62,223 nt of DNA, taken from the NCBI RefSeq assembly GCF_000188295.1, contig NZ_GL831112.1, positions 106,401-168,623 of the forward strand, given 5' to 3'. A program made the translations under genes and the position numbers. The DNA comes from Streptococcus vestibularis ATCC 49124. GTDB lineage: Bacteria; Bacillota; Bacilli; Lactobacillales; Streptococcaceae. This document shows positions 20,601 to 30,252 of this stretch, piece by piece (the first letter of the stretch is position 1; each line of letters starts with the position of its first letter). The notes beneath the pieces are model-generated. The model did not search any database and was not told the DNA's origin. It saw only the letters and a program-made list of their open reading frames with translations.

Positions 20601-21236
20601 ATCGCAACACCAGTCTTTGATGGGGCAAGCTCAGAAGATCTCTGGGATACTGTTCGTGAAGCTGGTATGGACAGCGATGCTAAGACAATCCTTTACGATG
20701 GCCGTACAGGTGAGCCGTTTGATAATCGTGTGTCAGTTGGTGTCATGTACATGATCAAACTTCACCACATGGTTGATGATAAACTTCACGCCCGTTCAGT
20801 TGGTCCTTACTCACTTGTTACTCAACAACCTCTTGGTGGTAAAGCACAATTTGGTGGACAACGTTTCGGTGAGATGGAGGTTTGGGCCCTTGAAGCTTAC
20901 GGTGCATCAAACATTCTTCAAGAAATCTTGACTTACAAGTCTGATGACGTTAATGGACGTTTGAAAGCCTATGAAGCTATCACTAAAGGTAAACCAATTC
21001 CAAAACCAGGTGTACCAGAATCATTCCGAGTACTTGTTAAAGAATTGCAATCACTCGGTCTTGATATGCGTGTCCTTGATGAAGACGATCATGAAGTTGA
21101 ATTGCGTGATCTTGATGAAGGTGAAGATGACGACGTCATGCACGTTGATGATCTTGAAAAAGCACGTGTACAACAAGCCCAAGAAGCTACTGAATTAGAA
21201 AAAGATAAAGAAGAAGCTTCAGATAAAACAGAATAA
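17655..21236 (+). CDS. rpoB: DNA-directed RNA polymerase beta subunit
   Basis: The catalytic core subunit. The rifampicin pocket (about residues 465-495) reads [20 protein letters not shown] followed by [10 protein letters not shown], the susceptible-type residues. The conserved [10 protein letters not shown] and the C-terminal [20 protein letters not shown] are present. 1193 residues with an acidic C-terminal tail typical of streptococci. The start is TTG, supported by AAGGAG 8 bases upstream and by the family start [16 protein letters not shown]. Confidence 0.98.
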   Translation: MAGHDVQYGKHRTRRSFSRIKEVLDLPNLIEIQTDSFKEFLDTGLKEVFEDVLPISNFTDTMELEFVGYELKEPKYTLEEARIHDASYSAPIFVTFRLINKETGEIKTQEVFFGDFPIMTEMGTFIINGGERIIVSQLVRSPGVYFNDKVDKNGKVGYGSTVIPNRGAWLELETDSKDIAYTRIDRTRKIPFTTLVRALGFSGDDEIVDIFGDSELVRNTVEKDIHKNPADSRTDEALKEIYERLRPGEPKTADSSRSLLVARFFDPRRYDLAAVGRYKVNKKLNIKTRLLGQTIAENLVDPETGEILVEAGTEMTRDVIDSIAEHLDGDLNKFVYTPNDYAVVTEPVVLQKFKVVAPNDPDRVVTIVGNANPDDKVRALTTADILAEMSYFLNLAEGIGKVDDIDHLGNRRIRAVGELLANQFRIGLARMERNVRERMSVQDNEVLTPQQIINIRPVTAAVKEFFGSSQLSQFMDQHNPLSELSHKRRLSALGPGGLTRDRAGYEVRDVHYTHYGRMCPIETPEGPNIGLINNLSSYGHLNKYGFIQTPYRKVDRATGKVTNEVVWLTADEEDEYTVAQANSKLNEDGTFAEEIVMGRHQGNNQEYPSHLVDFVDVSPKQVVAVATACIPFLENDDSNRALMGANMQRQAVPLIDPKAPYVGTGMEYQAAHDSGAAVIAQHDGKVVYSDADKVEVRREDGSLDVYTIQKFRRSNSGTAYNQRTLVKVGDIVEKGDFIADGPSMEGGEMALGQNPIVAYMTWEGYNFEDAVIMSERLVKDDVYTSVHLEEFESETRDTKLGPEEITRELPNVGEEALKDLDEMGIIRIGAEVKEGDILVGKVTPKGEKDLSAEERLLHAIFGDKSREVRDTSLRVPHGGDGVVRDVKIFTRANGDELQSGVNMLVRVYIAQKRKIKVGDKMAGRHGNKGVVSRIVPVEDMPYLPDGTPVDIMLNPLGVPSRMNIGQVMELHLGMAARNLGIHIATPVFDGASSEDLWDTVREAGMDSDAKTILYDGRTGEPFDNRVSVGVMYMIKLHHMVDDKLHARSVGPYSLVTQQPLGGKAQFGGQRFGEMEVWALEAYGASNILQEILTYKSDDVNGRLKAYEAITKGKPIPKPGVPESFRVLVKELQSLGLDMRVLDEDDHEVELRDLDEGEDDDVMHVDDLEKARVQQAQEATELEKDKEEASDKTE

Positions 21237-21336
21237 AATAAGCTTTAGAGAGGGAGTTAAATCTCTCTGCTAAGGTAGCTGATAAAGGTTAGAATAGCGC
21301 TGCTATTGTCAATAGAACAAAAGAAAGGTAATACTA

Positions 21337-24300
21337 GTGGTTGACGTAAATCGATTTAAAAGTATGCAAATCACACTAGCTTCACCGACCAAGGTCCGTT
21401 CATGGTCTTATGGTGAAGTTAAGAAACCTGAAACAATCAACTACCGTACGCTCAAACCAGAACGTGAAGGTCTCTTCGACGAAGTGATCTTTGGTCCTAC
21501 TAAAGACTGGGAATGTGCGTGTGGAAAATACAAACGTATCCGTTATAAAGGTATCGTTTGTGACCGCTGTGGTGTTGAAGTAACACGTGCTAAGGTTCGT
21601 CGCGAACGTATGGGTCACATCGAGTTGAAAGCACCAGTATCACATATCTGGTACTTCAAGGGAATCCCTTCTCGTATGGGATTGACTTTGGATATGAGTC
21701 CTCGTGCGCTTGAAGAAGTTATTTACTTCGCAGCTTACGTGGTTATCGATCCAAAGGAAACGCCACTTGAGCCAAAATCTCTCTTGACTGAACGTGAATA
21801 TCGTGAAAAATTGCAAGAGTATGGTCATGGTTCATTTGTCGCTAAAATGGGTGCAGAAGCAATACAAGATCTCTTGAAACAAGTAGATTTGGAAGCGGAA
21901 ATTGCTGAACTCAAAGAAGAGTTGAAGACAGCAACTGGTCAAAAACGTGTTAAAGCAGTTCGTCGTTTGGACGTTCTTGATGCCTTCTACAAGTCTGGTA
22001 ATAAACCAGAATGGATGGTACTTAACATCTTGCCAGTATTGCCACCAGATCTTCGTCCGATGGTTCAATTGGACGGTGGTCGTTTTGCAGCATCTGACTT
22101 GAACGACCTCTACCGTCGTGTGATCAACCGTAACAACCGTTTGGCTCGTTTGCTTGAGTTGAGTGCTCCAGGTATCATCGTGCAAAACGAAAAACGTATG
22201 TTGCAAGAAGCGGTTGACGCTCTTATTGATAATGGACGTCGTGGTCGTCCAATTACTGGACCAGGTAGTCGTCCACTTAAATCTTTGAGTCACATGCTTA
22301 AAGGTAAACAAGGCCGTTTCCGTCAAAACTTACTTGGTAAACGTGTCGACTTCTCTGGACGTTCCGTTATTGCCGTTGGTCCAACACTTAAAATGTATCA
22401 ATGTGGTGTTCCCCGTTTGATGGCCATCGAACTTTTCAAACCATTTGTTATGCGTGAAATCGTTGCGCGTGAATACGCAGGTAACGTGAAAGCTGCTAAA
22501 CGTATGGTTGAACGTGGTGACGAACGTATTTGGGATATTCTTGAAGATGTTATCAAGGAACACCCAGTACTTCTTAACCGCGCACCTACCCTCCACCGTT
22601 TGGGTATCCAAGCCTTCGAACCTGTCTTGATTGATGGTAAGGCCCTTCGTCTTCACCCATTGGTATGTGAGGCCTACAATGCCGACTTTGACGGTGACCA
22701 AATGGCCATCCACGTTCCATTGTCTGAAGAAGCTCAAGCTGAAGCACGTTTGCTCCTTCTTGCGGCTGAACACATCCTTAACCCTAAAGACGGTAAACCG
22801 GTCGTAACGCCATCTCAGGATATGGTTCTTGGTAACTACTACTTGACTATGGAAGAAGAAGGCCGTGAGGGTGAAGGTATGGTCTTCAAGGATATTGATG
22901 AGGCAGTTATGGCTTATCGTAATGGTTATGTTCACTTGCATAGCCGTGTCGGTATCGCAGTAGACAGCATGCCTGATAAACCTTGGAAAGAAAACCAACT
23001 TCACAAGATTTTGGTTACAACTGTTGGTAAGATTCTCTTTAACTCAATCATTCCAGCAGAAATTCCATATCTTCAAGAAACAACAAATGAGAACTTGACA
23101 GATAGTACACCAGATAAGTACTTCCTTGAACCAGGTCAAGATATCCAAACAGTTATTGATAGTTTGGAAATTAATGCGCCATTCAAGAAGAAAAATCTTG
23201 GTAACATCATCGCTGAAACCTTCAAACGTCTTCGTACGACTGAAACATCAGCCTTCCTTGACCGTTTGAAAGACCTTGGTTACTACCACTCAACACTTGC
23301 TGGATTGACAGTGGGTATCGCCGATATCCCAGTTATCGATAACAAACAAGAAATTATCGATGCTGCTCACCACCGTGTTGAAGAAATTAACAAAGCTTTC
23401 CGTCGTGGTTTGATGACAGAAGATGACCGCTATGTTGCTGTTACAACAACATGGCGTGAAGCGAAAGAAGCACTTGAAAAACGTCTGATTGAGACACAAG
23501 ATCCTAAGAACCCAATCGTTATGATGATGGACTCAGGAGCCCGTGGTAACATCTCTAACTTCTCTCAACTTGCCGGTATGCGTGGTTTGATGGCTGCTCC
23601 TAACGGACGTATCATGGAATTGCCTATCCTTTCAAACTTCCGTGAAGGTTTGAGCGTTTTGGAAATGTTCTTCTCTACTCACGGTGCGCGTAAAGGTATG
23701 ACCGATACGGCCCTTAAGACAGCTGACTCAGGTTACCTTACTCGTCGTCTGGTTGATGTTGCTCAAGATGTTATTATTCGTGAAGATGACTGTGGAACAG
23801 ATCGTGGTCTTCTCATCCGTGCTATTACTGACGGTAAAGAAGTTACGGAAACACTTGAAGAACGTCTTCAAGGGCGTTATACTAAGAAATCAGTTAAGAA
23901 CCCTACAACAGGTGAAGTAATCGTAGGTCCAGATACTTTGATTACTGAAGACATGGCTGCAGCTATTGTCAATGCTGGTGTTGAAGAAGTAACTATCCGT
24001 TCAGTCTTTACATGTAACACACGTCACGGTGTCTGCCGTCACTGTTACGGTATCAACTTGGCGACAGGTGATGCGGTTGAAGTTGGTGAAGCAGTTGGTA
24101 CTATCGCTGCCCAATCTATCGGGGAACCTGGTACACAGCTTACCATGCGTACCTTCCACACCGGTGGGGTAGCCTCAAACACCGATATCACACAGGGTCT
24201 TCCACGTATCCAGGAAATCTTTGAAGCACGTAACCCTAAAGGGGAAGCGGTTATCACTGAAGTTAAGGGTACTGTTATTGAAATCGAAGAAGATGCTGCG

Positions 24301-24975
24301 ACACGTACTAAGAAAGTCTTTGTTCAAGGTAAGACTGGAATGGGTGAGTACGTCGTTCCATTTACAGCTCGTATGAAAGTAGAAGTTGGTGACGAAGTAC
24401 ACCGTGGTGCGGCCTTGACAGAAGGGTCAATCCAACCTAAACGTCTCCTTGAAGTACGTGATACCTTGTCAGTTGAAACTTATCTTCTTGCAGAAGTGCA
24501 AAAAGTTTACCGTAGCCAAGGGGTAGAAATCGGTGACAAACACGTCGAAGTAATGGTTCGTCAAATGCTTCGTAAAGTACGTGTTATGGATCCAGGTGAT
24601 ACAGACCTCCTTCCAGGTACACTTATGGACATTTCTGACTTCACAGATGCTAACAAGGATATTGTTATCTCTGGTGGTGTTCCTGCAACATCTCGTCCAG
24701 TCCTTCTTGGTATTACGAAAGCCTCACTTGAAACAAATTCATTCTTGTCAGCGGCTTCCTTCCAAGAAACAACACGTGTGCTTACAGATGCAGCTATCCG
24801 TGGTAAGAAAGACCATCTCCTTGGTCTTAAAGAAAATGTTATTATTGGTAAGACTATCCCTGCTGGTACAGGTATGGCTCGTTACCGTAACATTGAACCA
24901 CTTTCAGTTAATGAAGTTGAAGTTATTGAAAACATTGCTGTTGATGAAGCAATTGTGGAAACATCTGAAGACTAA
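21337..24975 (+). CDS. rpoC: DNA-directed RNA polymerase beta' subunit
   Basis: Completes the active site of RNA polymerase. The N-terminal zinc ribbon is visible ([20 protein letters not shown], about 60-79). The catalytic Mg motif [12 protein letters not shown] lies near 448, and the second zinc site [13 protein letters not shown] near 892. 1212 residues is normal. It starts at GTG behind AGAAAGG, 100 bases after rpoB, in the same transcript. Confidence 0.98.
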   Translation: MVDVNRFKSMQITLASPTKVRSWSYGEVKKPETINYRTLKPEREGLFDEVIFGPTKDWECACGKYKRIRYKGIVCDRCGVEVTRAKVRRERMGHIELKAPVSHIWYFKGIPSRMGLTLDMSPRALEEVIYFAAYVVIDPKETPLEPKSLLTEREYREKLQEYGHGSFVAKMGAEAIQDLLKQVDLEAEIAELKEELKTATGQKRVKAVRRLDVLDAFYKSGNKPEWMVLNILPVLPPDLRPMVQLDGGRFAASDLNDLYRRVINRNNRLARLLELSAPGIIVQNEKRMLQEAVDALIDNGRRGRPITGPGSRPLKSLSHMLKGKQGRFRQNLLGKRVDFSGRSVIAVGPTLKMYQCGVPRLMAIELFKPFVMREIVAREYAGNVKAAKRMVERGDERIWDILEDVIKEHPVLLNRAPTLHRLGIQAFEPVLIDGKALRLHPLVCEAYNADFDGDQMAIHVPLSEEAQAEARLLLLAAEHILNPKDGKPVVTPSQDMVLGNYYLTMEEEGREGEGMVFKDIDEAVMAYRNGYVHLHSRVGIAVDSMPDKPWKENQLHKILVTTVGKILFNSIIPAEIPYLQETTNENLTDSTPDKYFLEPGQDIQTVIDSLEINAPFKKKNLGNIIAETFKRLRTTETSAFLDRLKDLGYYHSTLAGLTVGIADIPVIDNKQEIIDAAHHRVEEINKAFRRGLMTEDDRYVAVTTTWREAKEALEKRLIETQDPKNPIVMMMDSGARGNISNFSQLAGMRGLMAAPNGRIMELPILSNFREGLSVLEMFFSTHGARKGMTDTALKTADSGYLTRRLVDVAQDVIIREDDCGTDRGLLIRAITDGKEVTETLEERLQGRYTKKSVKNPTTGEVIVGPDTLITEDMAAAIVNAGVEEVTIRSVFTCNTRHGVCRHCYGINLATGDAVEVGEAVGTIAAQSIGEPGTQLTMRTFHTGGVASNTDITQGLPRIQEIFEARNPKGEAVITEVKGTVIEIEEDAATRTKKVFVQGKTGMGEYVVPFTARMKVEVGDEVHRGAALTEGSIQPKRLLEVRDTLSVETYLLAEVQKVYRSQGVEIGDKHVEVMVRQMLRKVRVMDPGDTDLLPGTLMDISDFTDANKDIVISGGVPATSRPVLLGITKASLETNSFLSAASFQETTRVLTDAAIRGKKDHLLGLKENVIIGKTIPAGTGMARYRNIEPLSVNEVEVIENIAVDEAIVETSED

Positions 24976-24984
24976 AATGAAAGC

Positions 24985-25016
24985 AAAAGAACTCACAATG
25001 AATTGTGGGTTCTTTT
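24985..25016 (+). terminator. rpoBC terminator
   Basis: AAAGAACTCACAAT pairs with ATTGTGGGTTCTTT, followed by TTTC, starting 10 bases after the rpoC stop. Confidence 0.88.
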
Positions 25017-25136
25017 CGTATTTATATGACTAGAATCTCTTCAATTTTTGATAAATATAAAATATAAGACCATTTTTTTATCTTTTCCAGAAAATTTTGT
25101 ATAATAAGGACACCAAAGATGAAGTGAGAAAGAAAA

Positions 25137-25499
25137 ATGTACCAAGTAGTTGAAATGAAAGGGAATTTGGAACCGTGGTGGTTCTTGGAAGGTTGGCAGG
25201 AGGATATTATAAGTACTAAGGAATTTGAAAATTTTTACGATGCCCTCAAGTACTATAAAAAACTTTGGTTTGCCATGGAAGAAATCTTGCCAAGTTACAT
25301 CAGTCGTAGTAGTGTCATGACTGCTTTTTGGGACCAAGAGGATAAACACTGGTGTGAGGAGTGTGACGAATACTTGCAGGTCTATCGATCGATTGCACTT
25401 TTAGATGATTGGCAGGAAATTCCTGAGGAAAAACACAGTCCGGGATATGAAAAGCGAAATGACCTTCCAAGTCATGCCCACTGTAAAATTAAACGTTAA
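25137..25499 (+). CDS. DUF1033 family protein
   Basis: A 120-residue soluble, tryptophan-rich protein (EPWWFLEGWQED) of a family limited to streptococci and relatives and regularly found directly upstream of comGA. It has its own -10 (TATAAT near 25100) and terminator, so it is not part of the comG operon and lacks a cin-box. Function is unknown. Confidence 0.85.
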   Translation: MYQVVEMKGNLEPWWFLEGWQEDIISTKEFENFYDALKYYKKLWFAMEEILPSYISRSSVMTAFWDQEDKHWCEECDEYLQVYRSIALLDDWQEIPEEKHSPGYEKRNDLPSHAHCKIKR

Positions 25500-25506
25500 A
25501 CAATGC

Positions 25507-25535
25507 AGAAGCTCGAATTTTTTCGAGCTTCTTTT
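25507..25535 (+). terminator. Terminator after DUF1033 gene
   Basis: AGAAGCTCGAA / TTCGAGCTTCT stem followed by TTT, just upstream of the comG cin-box. Confidence 0.88.
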
Positions 25536-25552
25536 CATTTTTTTAAACTTTT

Positions 25553-25560
25553 TACGAATA
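25553..25560 (+). promoter_or_regulatory. cin-box (ComX/SigX -10) of comG operon
   Basis: TACGAATA, the exact core recognised by the competence sigma factor ComX in streptococci, lies 20 bases upstream of the comGA start codon. A run of T precedes it. This marks comGA-comGG as late competence genes. Confidence 0.9.
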
Positions 25561-25579
25561 GGTTTATGAGGAGGTCCTT

Positions 25580-26521
25580 ATGATAACAGAATTTGCTAAA
25601 GAAATAATCAAAAATGCTGATAGTTGTGGGGCTCAAGACATCTATGTCATTCCACGTCAGGATAATTATGAGCTCTATATGCGAGTTGGGCAAGAGAGGA
25701 GATTGATTGATGTATATCGGCCTGATTTCATGGCTAGTCTTATTGGTCACTTTAAATTTGTGGCGGGAATGATGGTAGGTGAGAAGCGTAGGAGTCAATT
25801 GGGCTCTTGTGACTATGATTGTGGTGACGGTCACTTGGTTTCTCTGCGTTTATCAACTGTTGGAGACTATCGAGGTTTGGAGAGCTTGGTTATTCGTGTT
25901 CTTCATTCCGAACGAAGAGAGCTAACTTACTGGAATCAAGGGATTCAGCCTATTAAGGATGCATTGGATTATCGAGGACTGTATCTCTTTGCGGGTCCCG
26001 TAGGTTCTGGGAAGACCACACTTATGCATGAATTGGTTCAGGAGCGTTTTAAGGGACAGCAGGTGATTTCTATTGAAGATCCTGTGGAAATTAAACAGGA
26101 TAATGTCTTGCAACTCCAGGTAAATCAGGCAATTGACATGACCTATGATAATTTGATTAAGCTATCACTACGTCACCGCCCGGATGTTTTGATTATTGGA
26201 GAAATTCGAGATAAGGAGACTGCTCGAGCGGTTATTAGAGCTAGTCTGACAGGAGTGACTGTTCTTTCAACTATTCACGCAAAGAGTGTGGCAGGTGTTT
26301 ATGAGCGTCTTCTGGACCTCGGTGTAGATAAGTCTGAGTTGGATAATGCTCTTCAAGGGATTGCCTATATGCGTTTGATTAAGGGAGGAGGTGCGATTGA
26401 TTTTGCCTGTGAAAATTTCCAAAGCCATTCGTCAGCCAGCTGGAACCAACAGTTGGAAGGCTTGGTTAAACAAGGATATCTCACTGAAGGGGATATCCAA
26501 GGGGAAAAAATTAAAGATTAA
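25580..26521 (+). CDS. comGA: Competence pilus assembly ATPase ComGA
   Basis: A GspE/PilB-type secretion ATPase that powers assembly of the DNA-uptake type IV pilus. Walker A GPVGSGKTT lies near residue 140, followed by an Asp-box region and Walker B VLIIGEIRD near 206. 313 residues, the short form lacking the large N-terminal domain of PilB. First gene of a seven-gene operon in which all neighbours overlap. GAGGAGG lies just upstream of the ATG. Confidence 0.95.
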   Translation: MITEFAKEIIKNADSCGAQDIYVIPRQDNYELYMRVGQERRLIDVYRPDFMASLIGHFKFVAGMMVGEKRRSQLGSCDYDCGDGHLVSLRLSTVGDYRGLESLVIRVLHSERRELTYWNQGIQPIKDALDYRGLYLFAGPVGSGKTTLMHELVQERFKGQQVISIEDPVEIKQDNVLQLQVNQAIDMTYDNLIKLSLRHRPDVLIIGEIRDKETARAVIRASLTGVTVLSTIHAKSVAGVYERLLDLGVDKSELDNALQGIAYMRLIKGGGAIDFACENFQSHSSASWNQQLEGLVKQGYLTEGDIQGEKIKD

Positions 26522-27503
26522 TCAGCAAGTCAAGGTTATCCAGCTCTTCAAACAACTTCTAAAGGCCGGTTTTACCTTAACTGAAATCGTAGCCTTTTTG
26601 GAGCGAAGTCACTTGTTGAAAGAATCGTCATTATCTCTTATGAAAGCAAGCTTAATGCGAGGCGACAGGCTAGACCAGATGTTTGCGTCAGTGGGTTTTT
26701 CGGACAACATTGTTACTCAGATTGCCCTTGCTGATAAGCACGGTAATCTTCTAGGGAGTTTAACCAAGATTGAAACCTACATGCTTCGCATGACCAAGGT
26801 TCGTAAGAAACTCATGGAGGTAGCGACCTACCCTATCCTACTTCTGGGTTTCCTGATTCTGATTATGTTGGGGCTCAAAAATTATCTTCTTCCTCAATTG
26901 TTAGAGGGGGATGGTAAGGAGAATTGGGCTATACAGTTGGTTCAGATTTTTCCCCAGCTCTTTTTTGTGACTTTGTGCGGACTTCTTGTATTAAGCTTAA
27001 TTCTCTATCTATGGGTGAAACGCCAGCCAGCCCTTGTCTTTTATCGACGAATGGCAAAAATCCCTTTTATAGGCCAAACTGTCAGGCTATATACGACCGC
27101 CTATTATGCTAGGGAATGGGGAAATCTCTTAGGACAAGGGATTGACCTGTTAGACTTGGTTTCTCTTATGCAAGAGCAAAAGTCTAAGCTCTTTCGTGAG
27201 CTGGGGGCTGATTTAGAAGAGGCCTTGATGCTAGGACAGAGTTTTCCTGATCGTATTGCTAGTCACCCTTTTTTCACTAAGGAACTATCCTTGATTATTG
27301 CTTATGGAGAGGCTAATGCTAGGTTGGGCTATGAGTTAGAAGTCTATGCTGAAGAGGTTTGGCAGGCTTTCTTTAACCGTCTTAATAAGGCAACAACCTT
27401 TGTGCAACCCCTCATTTTTATTATTGTTGCTGTCGTGATTGTAATGATCTATGCAGCCATGCTATTACCAATGTATCAAAATATGGAAGGAATGATGTCA
27501 TGA
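26391..27503 (+). CDS. comGB: Competence pilus platform protein ComGB
   Basis: A GspF/PilC-family inner-membrane platform for the competence pilus. It shows the duplicated GspF fold with three hydrophobic segments, a pair near residues 150-210 and one at the C-terminus (FVQPLIFIIVAVVIVMIYAA). The start is uncertain: GTG 26391 follows GGAGGAG too closely, and TTG 26397 or 26403 or GTG 26409 would suit that site better. It overlaps comGA by over 100 bases and shares an ATGA junction with comGC. Confidence 0.92.
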   Translation: MRLILPVKISKAIRQPAGTNSWKAWLNKDISLKGISKGKKLKINQQVKVIQLFKQLLKAGFTLTEIVAFLERSHLLKESSLSLMKASLMRGDRLDQMFASVGFSDNIVTQIALADKHGNLLGSLTKIETYMLRMTKVRKKLMEVATYPILLLGFLILIMLGLKNYLLPQLLEGDGKENWAIQLVQIFPQLFFVTLCGLLVLSLILYLWVKRQPALVFYRRMAKIPFIGQTVRLYTTAYYAREWGNLLGQGIDLLDLVSLMQEQKSKLFRELGADLEEALMLGQSFPDRIASHPFFTKELSLIIAYGEANARLGYELEVYAEEVWQAFFNRLNKATTFVQPLIFIIVAVVIVMIYAAMLLPMYQNMEGMMS

Positions 27504-27826
27504 AAATGATGTTAAAAAAATTGAATGCCGTTAAACTACGAGCTTTTACACTGATTGAAATGTTGGTCGTGCTTCTCATTATCAGTATTCTCCTTTTGCT
27601 CTTTGTACCTAACTTGAGCAAGCAGAAGGATTCTGTTAAAGAGACTGGAAATGCGGCTGTGGTCAAGGTCGTGGATTCTCAAGCAGAACTTTATGAAATG
27701 AAGAATAACAAGACAGCTAGCTTAGCCGCTCTTGTTTCAGAAGGTCAAATCACGCAAAAACAGGCAGATTCATACAATGATTATTATGCGAAACATGGTG
27801 GCGAAAGCCGCTCAGTGGCCAATTAG
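27500..27826 (+). CDS. comGC: Major competence pilin ComGC
   Basis: The major prepilin of the DNA-uptake pilus. A basic leader ends at the type IV prepilin site before FTLIEMLVVL, with the glutamate at mature position 5 and a long hydrophobic helix. 108 residues. The ATGA overlap with comGB couples translation. The leader peptidase would be encoded elsewhere. Confidence 0.95.
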   Translation: MKMMLKKLNAVKLRAFTLIEMLVVLLIISILLLLFVPNLSKQKDSVKETGNAAVVKVVDSQAELYEMKNNKTASLAALVSEGQITQKQADSYNDYYAKHGGESRSVAN

Positions 27827-28214
27827 AGCCTTTACCTTGTTGGAGAGTCTGGTGACTCTAGCAGTGGTTGCCTTTCTCACTCTGAGTTTGTCAGGCTCAG
27901 TCACAGGTATTTTTCAGCAGGTTGAGACTAATCTTTTTTATCTGCGCTTTGAGTACCTATACCGAGATAGTCAGCGATTGGCAGCGGCGAAAGGGGCCAA
28001 TGTTGAATTGCAGTTGACCAAGGATAAAATCAGTAACGGAAAATCCAGTCTGGTGATTCCTAAAAATATTCATCTGGATAAGGGGCAGACGCTAGTGTTT
28101 AATGCCAAAGGAGGCAACTCGAGCCTCACCAAGATTCGTTTTTCAAGTGATAAGGAGGTGGTGACCTATCAGCTTAACATGGGCAGCGGTAAATATAAAA
28201 AGACGGTCTCTTAG
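27795..28214 (+). CDS. comGD: Minor competence pilin ComGD
   Basis: A pseudopilin with a prepilin signature: short basic leader, then FTLLESLVTLAVVAFLTLSL with glutamate at +5. The later part resembles ComGD (ISNGKSSLVIPKNI, GGNSSLTKIRFSSDKEVVTYQL). The start is uncertain. ATG 27795 gives 139 residues; ATG 27777 or TTG 27732 is also possible, and none has a clear ribosome site. It overlaps the comGC end, so reinitiation is likely. Confidence 0.88.
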   Translation: MVAKAAQWPIRAFTLLESLVTLAVVAFLTLSLSGSVTGIFQQVETNLFYLRFEYLYRDSQRLAAAKGANVELQLTKDKISNGKSSLVIPKNIHLDKGQTLVFNAKGGNSSLTKIRFSSDKEVVTYQLNMGSGKYKKTVS

Positions 28215-28476
28215 AGGCTATATTCTTATCGAAAGCCTGGTAGCAATGGCTGTTTTAGTACTCGTCAGTGGTCTTATCTTGGATCAGATCAATACCAATC
28301 GTAGGCTAATGGCTAGGAATCTCCACCAACAGGAGGTCTTGAGTGTGGCTACCATGGCAGTTCAGACCAAACAGGATCAGTTGACCTTAAATGGTATCAC
28401 AGTGACAGTAAAACGTAGCAAGCAGGGCATCACAGTTTATGAATCAGGAAAGGAAATTACTCATGTCTCTAAATAG
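28168..28476 (+). CDS. comGE: Minor competence pilin ComGE, apparent ATC start
   Basis: The reading frame contains a full prepilin signature (basic KRRSLRG, then YILIESLVAMAVLVLVSG with glutamate at +5). There is no ATG, GTG or TTG between the upstream in-frame TGA (28162) and the ATG at 28246, which lies inside the hydrophobic helix. AAGGAGGTG at 28153-28161 sits 6 bases before ATC 28168, giving a 102-residue protein with a normal leader. I infer an ATC start. Starting at 28246 would leave 76 residues without the processing site. It overlaps comGD and comGF. Confidence 0.8.
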   Translation: MSLTWAAVNIKRRSLRGYILIESLVAMAVLVLVSGLILDQINTNRRLMARNLHQQEVLSVATMAVQTKQDQLTLNGITVTVKRSKQGITVYESGKEITHVSK

Positions 28477-28900
28477 TAAGGTTCGCGCCTTTACCCTTTT
28501 GGAATGTCTGGTAGCCTTACTGGTTATAGCTGGTTCTGTCCAAGTATATCAGGGCTTAACCACCGTTCTGGTGGGCAATGTCAAACAGGTAAGACAACAA
28601 GAAAACCAAGACTGGCTTCTATTTGTCCAACAAATGGAGGCAGAATTAGAAGGTTGTCAGTTGGTAAAGGTAGAGGGGAACAAACTCTATGTCAAGCAGG
28701 ATAATCAAGACCTGGCTTTTGGACTTTCAAGTGCTACTGATTTTCGAAAAACAAATGCTGACGGTCGAGGCTATCAACCAATGCTTTTCGATGTCAAATC
28801 TAGTACGGTAAGTCAAAAGAACCAGATAGTTACTATTCAAGTGACTCTTAAAAATGGACTACAAAGGAGTTTTATTTATGCTTTTGAAAAAACAGGTTAG
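28463..28900 (+). CDS. comGF: Minor competence pilin ComGF
   Basis: A pseudopilin of 145 residues with a short basic leader, then FTLLECLVALLVIAGSVQVY (glutamate at +5), and a mostly beta C-terminal half typical of ComGF. I choose ATG 28463, preceded by AAAGGAAA, over an in-frame ATG at 28439. It overlaps comGE by 14 bases and comGG by 23. Confidence 0.92.
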   Translation: MSLNSKVRAFTLLECLVALLVIAGSVQVYQGLTTVLVGNVKQVRQQENQDWLLFVQQMEAELEGCQLVKVEGNKLYVKQDNQDLAFGLSSATDFRKTNADGRGYQPMLFDVKSSTVSQKNQIVTIQVTLKNGLQRSFIYAFEKTG

Positions 28901-29195
28901 GGGAGGCGTTCTCCTCTACGCTCTTTTTATGGCTGGCATTTTCACACTCCTTCTTCATGTTTATCTGGAACGGGTGGTTGCTAGCTCTAGACAAAACCAA
29001 GCACAAATAGTGACCAGTCAAAGTCGTCTCATGGCAGAGATGACCATGGATTTGGTGGATAAGGAAGCAGGTGCTTTTAGTTTTTCTCAGGGTACTACGA
29101 CTTACGAGGTTAAGGATAAACAAGTGATTGTTCGAGTTGTCAGTAAAGGCCAAATTAAGACCTATCGTTATGTGAAGAAACAGGAGCAGAAATAG
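28878..29195 (+). CDS. comGG: Minor competence pilin ComGG
   Basis: The last pilin-like gene of the operon. 105 residues with an N-terminal hydrophobic helix (VLLYALFMAGIFTLLLHVYL) after a basic KKQVRGG. As in other ComGG proteins, the canonical prepilin glutamate is not obvious. The start ATG 28878 follows AAGGAG with suitable spacing; ATG 28854 is less likely. Confidence 0.9.
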   Translation: MLLKKQVRGGVLLYALFMAGIFTLLLHVYLERVVASSRQNQAQIVTSQSRLMAEMTMDLVDKEAGAFSFSQGTTTYEVKDKQVIVRVVSKGQIKTYRYVKKQEQK

Positions 29196-29239
29196 AAATT
29201 CTCTTTCCTTTTTGATATGATAGAAGGACGGAGGAAATC

Positions 29240-30196
29240 ATGAATTTTGAAGCAATTGAGACAGCCTTTGAGCTGTTGTTAGAAAATGTCCAAACCATTG
29301 AAAGTGATCTTGGAACCCATGCTTACGATGCGCTTATTGAGCAAAATTCCTATTATTTGGGGGCTGAGGTAGCTAATGAAGTCATTATCAAAAACAACGA
29401 GAAATTACGTGCTCTTGATCTAAGTAAAGAGGAGTGGCGTCGTGCTTTTCAGTTCTTATTTATCAAGCTAGGGCAATTGGAAGCCTTACAGGCCAATCAC
29501 CAGTTTACACCTGATGCTATTGGCTTTATCATCCTCTACCTACTCGAAGGTTTGACCAAGGACGACCAATTAGATGTTTTGGAGATTGGTTCGGGGACAG
29601 GAAACTTGGCTGAAACTCTTCTAAATAATAGTCAGAAAACCCTTAATTATATGGGAATGGAAGTTGACGATCTCCTTATCGATTTGTCAGCTAGTATTGC
29701 TGATGTGGTGAATTCGAGTGCAGTTTACATCCAAGAAGATGCTGTTCGACCACACATTCTCAAAGAGAGTGATGTTATTATCAGTGACCTACCTGTTGGT
29801 TACTACCCTAATGATGAGATTGCGAGTCGTTTCAAGGTTGCAGCAACTGGTGAACACACCTATGCCCATCACCTTCTCATGGAGCAATCACTCAAGTACT
29901 TGAAGAAAGATGGTATTGCTATTCTTTTGGCACCAACTAATCTTTTGACAAGTCCACAAAGTGATTTGCTTAAGAAATGGCTATCAGGATATGCTGATAT
30001 TATTGCTGTTATCACTCTTCCAGAAGCAGCTTTTGGCAATAAACATAACATGAAGTCTATCTTTGTGCTTAAAAAACAAACTGAAAATGCTCCTGAGACC
30101 TTTGTTTATCCACTTAGTGATTTGCAAAATCCAGAGGTCCTCAAAGATTTTACAGAGAATTTCCAAAAATGGAAATCAGATAATTCCATTTTCTAG
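29240..30196 (+). CDS. Class I SAM-dependent methyltransferase (YtxK-like)
   Basis: A 318-residue N6-adenine-type methyltransferase fold located, as in other streptococci, between comGG and ackA. The SAM-binding motif LEIGSGTGNLAETLL lies near residue 115, and the catalytic-type motif is DLPVGYYP rather than NPPY/DPPY, so its substrate class is unclear. GGAGG precedes the ATG. It may be read through from the comG operon, although a separate weak promoter (GATATGATAG) lies at the gap. Confidence 0.88.
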   Translation: MNFEAIETAFELLLENVQTIESDLGTHAYDALIEQNSYYLGAEVANEVIIKNNEKLRALDLSKEEWRRAFQFLFIKLGQLEALQANHQFTPDAIGFIILYLLEGLTKDDQLDVLEIGSGTGNLAETLLNNSQKTLNYMGMEVDDLLIDLSASIADVVNSSAVYIQEDAVRPHILKESDVIISDLPVGYYPNDEIASRFKVAATGEHTYAHHLLMEQSLKYLKKDGIAILLAPTNLLTSPQSDLLKKWLSGYADIIAVITLPEAAFGNKHNMKSIFVLKKQTENAPETFVYPLSDLQNPEVLKDFTENFQKWKSDNSIF

Positions 30197-30224
30197 CAAA
30201 ACATGTTAGAATAGGACTATATTA

Positions 30225-30240
30225 TTGAAAGCGTTTTACA
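30225..30240 (+). promoter_or_regulatory. cre-like site upstream of ackA
   Basis: TTGAAAGCGTTTTACA resembles a CcpA cre (TTGAAAGCG core intact, with one extra base before the final CA). It lies 12 bases before the ackA start. CcpA control of ackA is known in other Firmicutes; here it is inferred. Confidence 0.45.
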
Positions 30241-30252
30241 AAGAGGTGGCTT

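Noticed and set aside
22330..23004. 224-codon open frame antisense to rpoC
   Set aside because: A by-product of biased codon use in a highly expressed gene; no recognisable domain.
25070..25105. CodY-like TTTTCCAGAAAATT before the DUF1033 gene
   Set aside because: It has an extra base in the centre of the palindrome, so it does not fit the CodY consensus spacing.
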